This document shows positions 1-6,478 of a stretch of 8,793 bases of DNA, in pieces. Below the pieces are notes generated by a model. That model searched no databases. It was not told the DNA's origin and was given only the letters and a program-made list of their open reading frames with translations. Made by a program: the position numbers and the translations under genes. Location: the NCBI GenBank assembly GCA_002085355.1, contig NATN01000084.1, forward strand, positions 1-8,793. Direction: 5' to 3'. How positions within the stretch are numbered: the first letter of the stretch is position 1; every line of letters starts with the position of its first letter. Origin of the DNA: Candidatus Zhuqueibacterota bacterium 4484_87 (GTDB taxonomy: Bacteria; Zhuqueibacterota; Zhuqueibacteria; Thermofontimicrobiales; Thermofontimicrobiaceae).

Positions 1-34
1 GCTGACGCCTTAACTCCAATCCAATTTCGGAATT

Positions 35-63
35 AAGCCGTAAGGCTTTTATTGTTTTTTATT
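35..63 (+). terminator. Weak terminator-like hairpin, plus strand
   Basis: AAGCC (35-39) pairs with GGCTT (44-48) across a GTAA loop, followed by a T-rich run to about 63. Read on the plus strand this resembles a short intrinsic terminator; on the minus strand no T run follows. It sits directly on a plus-frame stop codon (34-36), so it could end a gene lying mostly left of the window. The stem is only 5 bp, so confidence is low. Confidence 0.3.
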
Positions 64-105
64 GCTATTTTACTTAAAATTTTTCAACTGGTCATTCATA
101 TTTAA

Positions 106-138
106 AGATGTAGTCCACTTCTGAAGTGGACTACATCT
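106..138 (-). terminator. Perfect 33-base palindromic hairpin after the btuB-like gene
   Basis: AGATGTAGTCCACTTC (106-121) and its exact reverse complement (123-138) are separated by a single base, giving a hairpin with a long perfect stem. It begins 15 bases after the stop codon of the minus-strand receptor gene, where a transcription terminator is expected. The run after it on the minus strand (TTTAAATAT) is T-poor, so termination may be inefficient or Rho-assisted. It could also be a dispersed palindromic repeat or protein-binding site. The symmetry itself is certain; the role is inferred from position. Confidence 0.5.
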
Positions 139-152
139 GATTTCGGTAAAAT

Positions 153-2345
153 TTATTTCTGAAAACCAAAAACGAATCGAATTTCCCTGCCTGGCAGGGG
201 GTAGCCGTCATTCAAATAAATTGATTTATCCAGAATATTCAAAAGCTGCAATTTCGCTGACACTTTTGTTTTGAAAAGAGCGAACGAATAGCCGATGTTT
301 CCGTTCAAGAGATTATATTTGTCCAGCGAAGCGCTGTTGTCAACACTGGTGTAGCGTTTGCTCACAAGGCGATAGTTCAGATTTGCTGACAATTTTCCTA
401 ATTTAATGCCTGTGGTAATGTCCAATTTATTTTTCGGCCTGTAAATAAGCCATTTTCCTTTGAGCGGAGAATTTTCCGACTCATCGGTCGCTTTCATGTA
501 AGTGTGAAAAATGTTGAGGTAAAAAGCTTGACCAAATGGCTGAAGTTTTACTCCAGTTTCCACGCCGGAAATTTTCGCCTTTCCTGTATTCATGGGGAGC
601 CAGATACCGTCTGCGTCAGCGCCCCAGCCGATGAGATTTTCCACTTGCTGATTGAAATAGCTCATTTCGACCTGCCAGAAAGAAGCGGTTCGATTTTGCA
701 GCACAAAACCTGCGTCCCACGAAGTTGCCGTTTCTGGCTCAAGATCCGGGTTTCCGTGTCCCCAGCCTTCGTCAGGCCAATAAAGATCGTCGAAAGACGG
801 AGCGCGGAAAGATTTACCAATATTCCCTTTTAGCGAAAAATTAAGGACATCGCCGGTCGAAAGCAGAAATCCGAATTTGGGAGAATTTTCAGCGCCCACA
901 TCGGAATAATTGTCGTGGCGAATAGCCGGAATCAATGTTAACTGCGCTGTTTTACCTGCCACTGAAAACGCACGATTTAATTCCAATTGCACAAAAGCGC
1001 CAAACACATTGCGGTCGTCAACCGTGAATTTTGTGCTTTCCAATTTTTCAACGCGCTGCTCCAATCCCGTCTGAATTTTCAATGTTTGTGTCAGATAATA
1101 AATACCGCGCCAATTCACTCCCAGAACTGTGTTTTCATGTTTATCATCGACCGGAGTCCAGCCGTCGGGGTTGGTGTAGTGAAAAGTATTTTTGTTCATA
1201 AAAATATTTGTCTGCAGCCGAATTTGATCTGCAATCTGATTGTCGCTCAAAACAGAAACAAGCCGGCGTTCATTTTCCGCACGAGCATTTGGTGTTGTCA
1301 TGGGCGCGCCTGTCCAGGGATTGATACTCACTGATCCGGCAACTCCTTTTTCGGAATTATGTCCGTGGAGAATGAGTTGTAATTTATTTCCGGAATTGAA
1401 ATCAAACCCGGTTTTGAAAAAGAGATTGTCACCTTTGTAATCGTTATTTTCGCGCGTGGCTTTGGCGCCGTTGTCAGGCATTTTAAATTCAAAATCCCCA
1501 TCGCTCTGCGCGTGATTGAGATCGATGAGGTAGGAAAATTTTCCCCAGCGCTGCGCAGCAAAAGCATTCAGCTCGCGAGTGCCAAAAGAGCCCATTGTGC
1601 TTTGCAATCCAAAAGCCAGTGGTGAAGCTGCGTTCAAAGTTTTGCTCATAAGATGAATGGCACCACCAACAGCATCGCCGCCCAAAAGAGCTGAATGTCC
1701 CCCGCGCACAACTTCAATGGTTCCCAGCGCCGAAACCGGAAAAACGTTCAAATCAACGCCGCCGCCCTGGCCTGTGTTCAGGCGCATGCCATCCAGCAGA
1801 ACAACGACCTGATTGGTATTGGAACCACGAATCGACGGAGAAACCACGCCGGCAAATCCGTCATAATTTTTCACATACAAACCACCGACTGATTCAATGG
1901 CTTCAGCCGCAGTGGTTGCTGTGGTTTCCTGCAATTTAGCTTCTGTCAAGACTTCCGCTGAAGTAGTCACTTGCGATTGTTTGTGCTCGGACAAAGTCGC
2001 TGTCACGATCACCGGGTCAAGCCGGATAACTTCGGGCTGAAGATGGAAGTCCAATTTTTTGTCTGCGCTGCAATCCACATTTTCCAGTTCCGCCACCTGA
2101 TAGCCGATTACTTTGACGGAAATGGAATAAGTGCCGGGAGTTATATTTTTGATAAAATAGTAGCCGTTTGATTGAGACGCCGTGCCCCCGTGAGTGTTTT
2201 TAACAATGATATTTGCATCAGGAATTGGCTCGCCGGTCGTCTTGTCGTAAACATAGCCGCTTATTTTCACCGTTGCCGAATACAAGCTGGTTGAAAAGAA
2301 AAAAATCAAAACGAGACTGAAAAAGAGTTTGTAAAATTGTTTCAT
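153..2345 (-). CDS. btuB: TonB-dependent cobalamin receptor, BtuB-like, with N-terminal carboxypeptidase-regulatory-like domain
   Basis: A 730-residue outer-membrane beta-barrel receptor expected to bind cobalamin or related corrinoids and pass them to the periplasm using TonB energy. Visible parts: signal peptide (residues 1 to about 23, ending LYSA); a carboxypeptidase D regulatory-like beta-sandwich (about 25-105, with GYVYDKTTGEPIPDANI and GYYFIKNITPGTYSI); a TonB-box-like stretch (LDPVIVTATL, about 109-118); a plug (about 120-235, with SIRGSNTNQVVVLLDG and VVRGG); then the barrel, ending in YPLPGREIRFVFGFQK, typical of BtuB/TonB receptors. The extra N-terminal domain makes it longer than E. 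coli BtuB (about 614 residues). The ATG at 2343-2345 is preferred: GGAGG lies 5 bases upstream and it opens a proper signal peptide; a GTG at 2370-2372 would add nine residues without a ribosome site. Substrate is inferred from the cobalamin riboswitch in its leader; the receptor fold itself is clear. Confidence 0.93.
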   Translation of the reverse strand: MKQFYKLFFSLVLIFFFSTSLYSATVKISGYVYDKTTGEPIPDANIIVKNTHGGTASQSNGYYFIKNITPGTYSISVKVIGYQVAELENVDCSADKKLDFHLQPEVIRLDPVIVTATLSEHKQSQVTTSAEVLTEAKLQETTATTAAEAIESVGGLYVKNYDGFAGVVSPSIRGSNTNQVVVLLDGMRLNTGQGGGVDLNVFPVSALGTIEVVRGGHSALLGGDAVGGAIHLMSKTLNAASPLAFGLQSTMGSFGTRELNAFAAQRWGKFSYLIDLNHAQSDGDFEFKMPDNGAKATRENNDYKGDNLFFKTGFDFNSGNKLQLILHGHNSEKGVAGSVSINPWTGAPMTTPNARAENERRLVSVLSDNQIADQIRLQTNIFMNKNTFHYTNPDGWTPVDDKHENTVLGVNWRGIYYLTQTLKIQTGLEQRVEKLESTKFTVDDRNVFGAFVQLELNRAFSVAGKTAQLTLIPAIRHDNYSDVGAENSPKFGFLLSTGDVLNFSLKGNIGKSFRAPSFDDLYWPDEGWGHGNPDLEPETATSWDAGFVLQNRTASFWQVEMSYFNQQVENLIGWGADADGIWLPMNTGKAKISGVETGVKLQPFGQAFYLNIFHTYMKATDESENSPLKGKWLIYRPKNKLDITTGIKLGKLSANLNYRLVSKRYTSVDNSASLDKYNLLNGNIGYSFALFKTKVSAKLQLLNILDKSIYLNDGYPLPGREIRFVFGFQK

Positions 2346-2365
2346 TGTTTCCTCCAAAATAAATG

Positions 2366-2461
2366 TTCCCACACTTTTAGTTTGTTAATGAGTCTGAAAT
2401 CAGAAACTGAACCGAGTGATCACCTCCTTCCTGGACTGAATGAGTTCGAATAGTGTGGGAA
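2366..2461 (-). repeat. 10-bp inverted repeat enclosing the leader segment between terminator and gene
   Basis: TTCCCACACT at 2366-2375 is the exact reverse complement of 2452-2461, with 76 bases between. In the minus-strand mRNA these arms could close a large stem-loop downstream of the riboswitch terminator and about 20 bases before the receptor start codon. The enclosed loop contains the 12-base anti-16S element (2418-2429) and a small TCTGA/TCAGA hairpin. The complementarity is seen directly; the RNA fold and any role in translation are inference. Confidence 0.5.
2418..2429 (-). promoter_or_regulatory. Extended Shine-Dalgarno-like element with no start codon behind it
   Basis: On the minus strand this reads AAGGAGGTGATC, a 12-base exact complement of the usual 16S rRNA 3' tail (GATCACCTCCTT). 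It lies about 73 bases upstream of the receptor ATG and has no ATG, GTG or TTG at normal distance after it. The receptor has its own GGAGG at 2351-2355. It may be a ribosome standby site, the remnant of a leader peptide, or a pairing element in the leader fold. GTGATCAC within it is also a perfect palindrome. Confidence 0.5.
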
Positions 2462-2471
2462 GAGGCGGAAA

Positions 2472-2509
2472 TAAAAAAATCCCAACCTTCTTCTTGGAAA
2501 ATTGGGATT
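2472..2509 (-). terminator. Intrinsic terminator of the cobalamin riboswitch
   Basis: On the minus strand AATCCCAA (2509-2502) pairs with TTGGGATT (2485-2478), with an inner CC/GG pair possible, followed at once by a run of seven or more T residues. It sits about 60 bases after the riboswitch aptamer and before the receptor gene, the classical position of an expression platform. This indicates control by transcription termination rather than only by masking the ribosome binding site. Confidence 0.85.
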
Positions 2510-2567
2510 CATAATCGTTTACGCGATTTCATTCCAAACCTCTCCCGCGAAGGTTTTGCTGGAGTCA

Positions 2568-2750
2568 GTCATGCGGCAGGTCTCCTGGCTTCGAGCTTCA
2601 AACCTACTTGTCACGCCTTCCCATCCATGACATTCGGACAGTGGCATATCGCAGCAGACGGAGTTGTGTGACGTTCGTAGCTCGTTACAGTAGCGGGGCT
2701 GCAGCGGATTTTCACCGCTTTCCCTGTTAGGCACTTTGAGCACCGATGAC
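2568..2750 (-). ncRNA. Cobalamin (B12) riboswitch
   Basis: Read on the minus strand, conserved cobalamin-aptamer elements appear in the correct order. The AGCGG-tgaaaat-CCGCT type hairpin is at 2719-2703, then CCCCGCTACTGTAAC at about 2698-2684, GCCACTGTCC at 2645-2636, GGGAAGGC at 2622-2615, and the B12 box GCCAGGAGACCTGCC at 2589-2575. GTCAT (2750-2746) pairs with ATGAC (2572-2568) to close P1, and adjacent CGG/CCG can extend it. The element senses adenosylcobalamin or a related corrinoid. It lies in the leader of the downstream TonB-dependent receptor and is followed by an intrinsic terminator, so bound ligand is expected to switch the receptor off. Confidence 0.95.
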
Positions 2751-2778
2751 ATTATTTGCAAAGAACTAAATTTGAATA

Positions 2779-2807
2779 AATGTAGCTATTTTTAAATAAA
2801 GTTGCAA
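2779..2807 (-). promoter_or_regulatory. Likely promoter for the riboswitch-btuB transcript
   Basis: Minus-strand TTGCAA (2807-2802) and TACATT (2784-2779) are separated by exactly 17 bases and each match 4 of 6 bases of the sigma-70 consensus. The predicted start, near 2772, leaves a short lead before the aptamer begins at 2750. It lies just beyond the nhaA stop codon, so btuB need not depend on upstream transcription. Confidence 0.5.
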
Positions 2808-2836
2808 GTATTTTTTTCTGCCTGAAATTGCGTGGG

Positions 2837-4042
2837 TCATTTTTGATATCTCCCAACCCTGAGAATTTTCGCCAGAGCAAATGTGATCAGTACTGCAATG
2901 AAAGAACCGAGTGCACCCATTTTGGCGGCATCCTGTACAGGCCCTGCCGGAAAAGCGACAGTAGCGACAAACAGTGCAACTGTGAAACCAATTCCGGCGG
3001 CAAAACCGACAACGAGCAACTCTTTTTGCGAGATGCCTTTGGGTAACCCCAATTTCAGACCTTTCGCTGCGATCATCGTACTGAGCCAGATGCCGATTGG
3101 CTTTCCCAGTAAAAGTCCGCTGATAACAAGTACTGTCGGAGCGCCGACGGCGCTGAACAGCACCCCAGCATTAAGAAAGCCGAACAACATCAGCACGAGT
3201 TCAACGGGATTTTTCCACCATTTTTCAAAACGAGTGAGTGTGTCAGTTGTGTCTTCCATTTCCTGCCAGTTGAAAAGACCTTTGTCAGAATGGGCGTGCG
3301 GCATGATAGGAATAATTGGCAGCAGACTCAGCGCCGGATGCAGGCCAGCTTTGGCAAAACCAATCCATGAAATGAATCCCGGAACCAAAAGATAAGGCCA
3401 AAAACTGGCGATTTTTATGCGATTGAACAAATAGCCAATGCCGAATGCGACCACCGGCAAAGCCATCCAGGCAAACTGCACTTCTTCCTGCGGATAAAAA
3501 ATTGCCAGAATCATTAGCCCAATGGCGTCATCGACGATGGCTAACAGCAAAAGGAACGGAATGGCAGGATGACCCGGTCCAAAAATGAGTCGTATGATCA
3601 TGTAACTGAAGGCGATGTCTGTAGCGCCGGGAATGGCCCAGCCGGTGCTTAATTCATTGTATTGCCCCGACAAATACGCGCCGAATAAATAAATCACCGC
3701 CGGCACCACCATACCGCCGACAGCAGCGAAAATCGGTACTGCCGCGCGTTTCGCATCGCTTAGCGGGCCTCCTCCCATTGTTGCTTCCCAAACCTCCTTG
3801 CCGGCAATGGCAAAAAAGGTTGCCATCATAAAATCGTTAATGAAATAATGAAAATCAAATACACGTGTTCCGTTATTTTGCAGGGTTCCGAAAATGAAAT
3901 TTTTGAAGAACACGATATGCTTGATGTGTGTATAGGATTCATGAGACACGTTTGCCCAAACGAGGCCGGCAACTGTGCCAACGATTAAAAAGACGGAATT
4001 TTCAAATAAAAAAGAAATAATGGCATCTGCAGATTTTTTCAC
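2837..4042 (-). CDS. nhaA: Na+/H+ antiporter NhaA
   Basis: A 401-residue inner-membrane antiporter that exchanges protons for sodium (or lithium), supporting pH and salt balance. Hydrophobic segments span the whole length, as in the 12-helix NhaA fold. Family signatures are present: TGWAIPGATDIAFS (133-146), LLLAIVDDAIGLM with the ion-binding Asp pair at 171-172, GKP with Lys314 (probable equivalent of E. coli Lys300), and GFAAGIGFTVALFVA near the end. Length is close to the usual 390-400. The start is GTG at 4040-4042, with GAGG four bases upstream. It follows the second TonB receptor by 93 bases in the same direction with no hairpin between, so read-through is possible. It lies upstream of the B12 riboswitch and is therefore not controlled by it. 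Confidence 0.96.
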   Translation of the reverse strand: MKKSADAIISFLFENSVFLIVGTVAGLVWANVSHESYTHIKHIVFFKNFIFGTLQNNGTRVFDFHYFINDFMMATFFAIAGKEVWEATMGGGPLSDAKRAAVPIFAAVGGMVVPAVIYLFGAYLSGQYNELSTGWAIPGATDIAFSYMIIRLIFGPGHPAIPFLLLLAIVDDAIGLMILAIFYPQEEVQFAWMALPVVAFGIGYLFNRIKIASFWPYLLVPGFISWIGFAKAGLHPALSLLPIIPIMPHAHSDKGLFNWQEMEDTTDTLTRFEKWWKNPVELVLMLFGFLNAGVLFSAVGAPTVLVISGLLLGKPIGIWLSTMIAAKGLKLGLPKGISQKELLVVGFAAGIGFTVALFVATVAFPAGPVQDAAKMGALGSFIAVLITFALAKILRVGRYQK

Positions 4043-4135
4043 TTTGCCTCGCTCCCGGATTTTATTTCACCTATTTGAAGAGCCACAAACGTTTTACCAG
4101 ATTTTGAATAAATCAGTTCCGCTTTTTATTTCATA

Positions 4136-5974
4136 TTATTTTTGAAATTGAATGCCCGCTTTGAGCCAACGACCAGGGAGCAACACAAAATCAGTATCCC
4201 GATAACGTTGGTTAAAAACATTGTTCCCTTCAAGGAAAAATTGCCAACTCGATTTTTGGATGAGTATTCGTAAATCCGATAACCATACGTGTCCAAAATG
4301 ATAGCGATCCTGATAGCGGATTATGGGAGAAATTTTAACAGAATTTTTAAATGAAAGGATAGTTATTTTAGCGGAAAGATTATGGCGGAGGTGGTTGATG
4401 GCATATTTTGAAACTCTGGAACTTCTCTTATTTGAAGTGAGATAACTGTAAGTCACTGCAAGGTTCTGAATAGGAGTGGAAATAATCTGTGCCGGCTGCC
4501 ACTGGAGAGAAAATTCAAACCCTGTGGTATTCAGGGAATTCACATTCTGAGCTTCCCATATTTTTTTAGCTTCCTGCCAGGTCCAGTCAATGAGATTTTT
4601 GCTCTTTCTCTGAAAAATTGTCAGTGATAGCAGAAAATTTTTCTTATGAAATCGATAGCCAGATTCGTAATTCCAACAGCTTTCTTCTTGTAAATTGGGA
4701 TTTCCGATATTCTCCGGGCTTGAATAAAACAAATCTGTATAAGTAGGGATACGAAAAGCGCGTCCCAGAGAACCGTAAATTTTACTGGATTTTGAAAGTT
4801 GATAACTTGCATCAATTCCAGGCCAAAAACGCCATCCCCAACCAGAATAATGGTAGCCCGAGCCACCGAAATCGAAATTGAAATTTTCAAGGAAAATCTG
4901 ATGCTCAATGAAGATGCCTTGACTGTTTCGACGATGGTTGCCCAGATTGTTGCTGCGAATGGTCTCCAGATTTAATTCCGTTCCAAAAGATGTCATCCCC
5001 AATAAAGAAACATGAACTGTTTGGAATTCTGCGCCAAGGACGTCTGTGACGTGATGGTTGCTGTAAAAGTCAGGATTTTTTCTGTCAAGCAAAAAATCGT
5101 CATTGTGGTGACGCCAATGGACGCGGGAGGTTAGTTTGTGGGATAGGAATCGTGTTTTTGAAGTGAAATTTAAGAACCCAGTAGCGGTGTGCTCCCATTG
5201 TAACGGAAAATCCGGGCTGTAGTAGCTGTTTGCGCCAAATTTTTTATCTACAAAACCAGCGGAAATATCAGCATTAAAAAATTTCAAATTTAGTTGGCTT
5301 TTGTAGAAACCGCGACAAATTCGGAAATCGGTGTTTTTTTGATAGCCGGACGCTTGGCCGTGATAAAAAGAGAGGCGATTATTAAACCGGTTCATGGCAG
5401 CAGCGGATTCGAACAAGTCATAACTTCCAAGGTTTTGGGAAATAAAAATTGAATTAGGTTGTGGGCTTTTAGTGATAATATTGATGACGCCGCCAAATGC
5501 ATTGGGGCCGAATAATCGTGAGCCAGGTCCTTTGAGGATTTCAATTTTTTCAATGTCATGCAAAGAAATCGGCAGATCCAGATTGTGATGTCCGGTCTGA
5601 GGGTCGATGAGTTTGACACCGTCGATCATCACTAATGTTTGTTCAAATGTAGCGCCCCGAAGACTGACATCAGCTTGGATTCCATTTGCCCCTCGCTGCC
5701 GGACATCGACTCCAGCAGCGTAATCCAGTAGATCTGCGATATTGGACACAGGAATCGAACGGATTGCCTGTTGGTCGAGAACTGTCACATTTCTTGAAAT
5801 TTTCAAGAATGCAGTAGGAATACGCGAGGCAGTGACGATAATTTCTTTGTCAAAAAAATAAACAGAATCAGGGGCCTGTGCGAGGACGGGCGGAGTAATC
5901 ACACAAAATAATAAAATAAAAAATACAAAATATTTTTTTATATTGACGTTTGTGCGATTCAAAATTGCTTTCAC
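4136..5974 (-). CDS. TonB-dependent outer-membrane receptor, substrate unknown
   Basis: About 612 residues, the length of E. coli BtuB, and without the extra N-terminal domain of the other receptor. Seen from GTG: signal peptide with core YFVFFILLFCVI and cleavage after PPVLAQ; TonB-box-like KEIIVTAS soon after; plug containing IADLLDYAAGVDVRQRG, VSLRGATFEQTLVMIDGV and EILKGPGSRLFGPNAFGG; then a barrel with AFRIPTYTDLFY and a final AGIQFQK strand. It should import a scarce ligand (corrinoid, siderophore, saccharide or peptide) with TonB energy. No cobalamin riboswitch precedes it. The start is uncertain: no ATG exists before the signal peptide; candidates are TTG 5977, GTG 5974, and TTG 5962, the last with GGTGA eight bases upstream. 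It is 45 bases after the Nudix gene, same direction. Sampled rows look clearly more AT-rich than nhaA. Confidence 0.9.
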   Translation of the reverse strand: MKAILNRTNVNIKKYFVFFILLFCVITPPVLAQAPDSVYFFDKEIIVTASRIPTAFLKISRNVTVLDQQAIRSIPVSNIADLLDYAAGVDVRQRGANGIQADVSLRGATFEQTLVMIDGVKLIDPQTGHHNLDLPISLHDIEKIEILKGPGSRLFGPNAFGGVINIITKSPQPNSIFISQNLGSYDLFESAAAMNRFNNRLSFYHGQASGYQKNTDFRICRGFYKSQLNLKFFNADISAGFVDKKFGANSYYSPDFPLQWEHTATGFLNFTSKTRFLSHKLTSRVHWRHHNDDFLLDRKNPDFYSNHHVTDVLGAEFQTVHVSLLGMTSFGTELNLETIRSNNLGNHRRNSQGIFIEHQIFLENFNFDFGGSGYHYSGWGWRFWPGIDASYQLSKSSKIYGSLGRAFRIPTYTDLFYSSPENIGNPNLQEESCWNYESGYRFHKKNFLLSLTIFQRKSKNLIDWTWQEAKKIWEAQNVNSLNTTGFEFSLQWQPAQIISTPIQNLAVTYSYLTSNKRSSRVSKYAINHLRHNLSAKITILSFKNSVKISPIIRYQDRYHFGHVWLSDLRILIQKSSWQFFLEGNNVFNQRYRDTDFVLLPGRWLKAGIQFQK

Positions 5975-6019
5975 CAAAATTTTCAGAGTATAAATTAAAT
6001 TGACAGCTTTTGATGTTCT

Positions 6020-6472
6020 TTATCCCACATGACGTATGATCTGTAAGATTCCTTCCGGATAAAGAATTGCATCGCCCGTTTCAAAATCCCGCAAATTTTT
6101 CCAACAGGCATCATAAGGCTCAAGGTCATCCTCAACAATTTGAAATTGTTTGCGCTGATAAATTTTCTGATCGGAAAATTCGGCGTGATAGACGAGGACG
6201 ATTTCATGACCCGGTTGATTATTCAAGGAAAAAATATTTTCAATTGTTGCCAAATATTCGATATTGTGAATATCTGCTTCCATTTCTTCCTTGATTTCCC
6301 GCTTCAATGCTTCGCTGCCAGTTTCGCCGAATTCGATTCCGCCGCCAAGCAGTCTGTAAAAATCTTCGTTAGTGTGAAAATCATAGCCGCGAAAAACGAG
6401 AATTTCATCATCTTTTCTGAAAATTCCCAACGCAATTGGGCGAATGTAATGAGGAACATCTGTTTTTTTCAT
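6020..6472 (-). CDS. Nudix hydrolase
   Basis: A 150-residue cytoplasmic protein of the MutT/Nudix superfamily, which cleaves nucleoside-diphosphate-linked compounds with a divalent metal. The Nudix box is at 44-66: Gly44, Glu50, then REIKEE at 58-63, holding the metal-binding glutamates. The usual Gly two residues after the EE pair is Glu65 here. FYRLLGGGIEFGE just before it and IRPIALGIFRKDDEILVFRGYD at the N-terminus are typical of small stand-alone Nudix enzymes; substrate cannot be told. ATG at 6470-6472 is preceded by GAGGA that overlaps the TGA of the peptidase gene (six bases between stop and start), suggesting translational coupling. No signal peptide. Confidence 0.93.
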   Translation of the reverse strand: MKKTDVPHYIRPIALGIFRKDDEILVFRGYDFHTNEDFYRLLGGGIEFGETGSEALKREIKEEMEADIHNIEYLATIENIFSLNNQPGHEIVLVYHAEFSDQKIYQRKQFQIVEDDLEPYDACWKNLRDFETGDAILYPEGILQIIRHVG

Positions 6473-6478
6473 TTATCC

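Noticed and set aside
106..138. CRISPR repeat
   Set aside because: There is one palindromic unit only, with no spacers or further copies in the window.
2418..2435. Plus-strand match to the 3' end of 16S rRNA
   Set aside because: Only about 12 bases match and the upstream sequence shows no other 16S features, so this is not an rRNA fragment; it makes sense only as an anti-16S element on the minus strand.
2453..2761. Short open frames on both strands across the riboswitch
   Set aside because: They coincide with the structured cobalamin aptamer and have no ribosome site or protein-like content.
2837..4042. nhaA as a member of the B12 riboswitch regulon
   Set aside because: In the minus-strand direction nhaA lies before the riboswitch, so the switch cannot terminate its transcript.
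4043..4135. Promoter TTGTGG-18-TAAAAT ahead of nhaA
   Set aside because: The -35 match is poor, the spacer is 18 bases and the predicted start would leave almost no leader before the ribosome site; not convincing enough to annotate.
5978..6019. A second cobalamin riboswitch ahead of the second TonB receptor
   Set aside because: Only about 45 bases separate it from the Nudix gene, and neither a B12 box nor any other aptamer element is visible there or in the 8099-8467 region.
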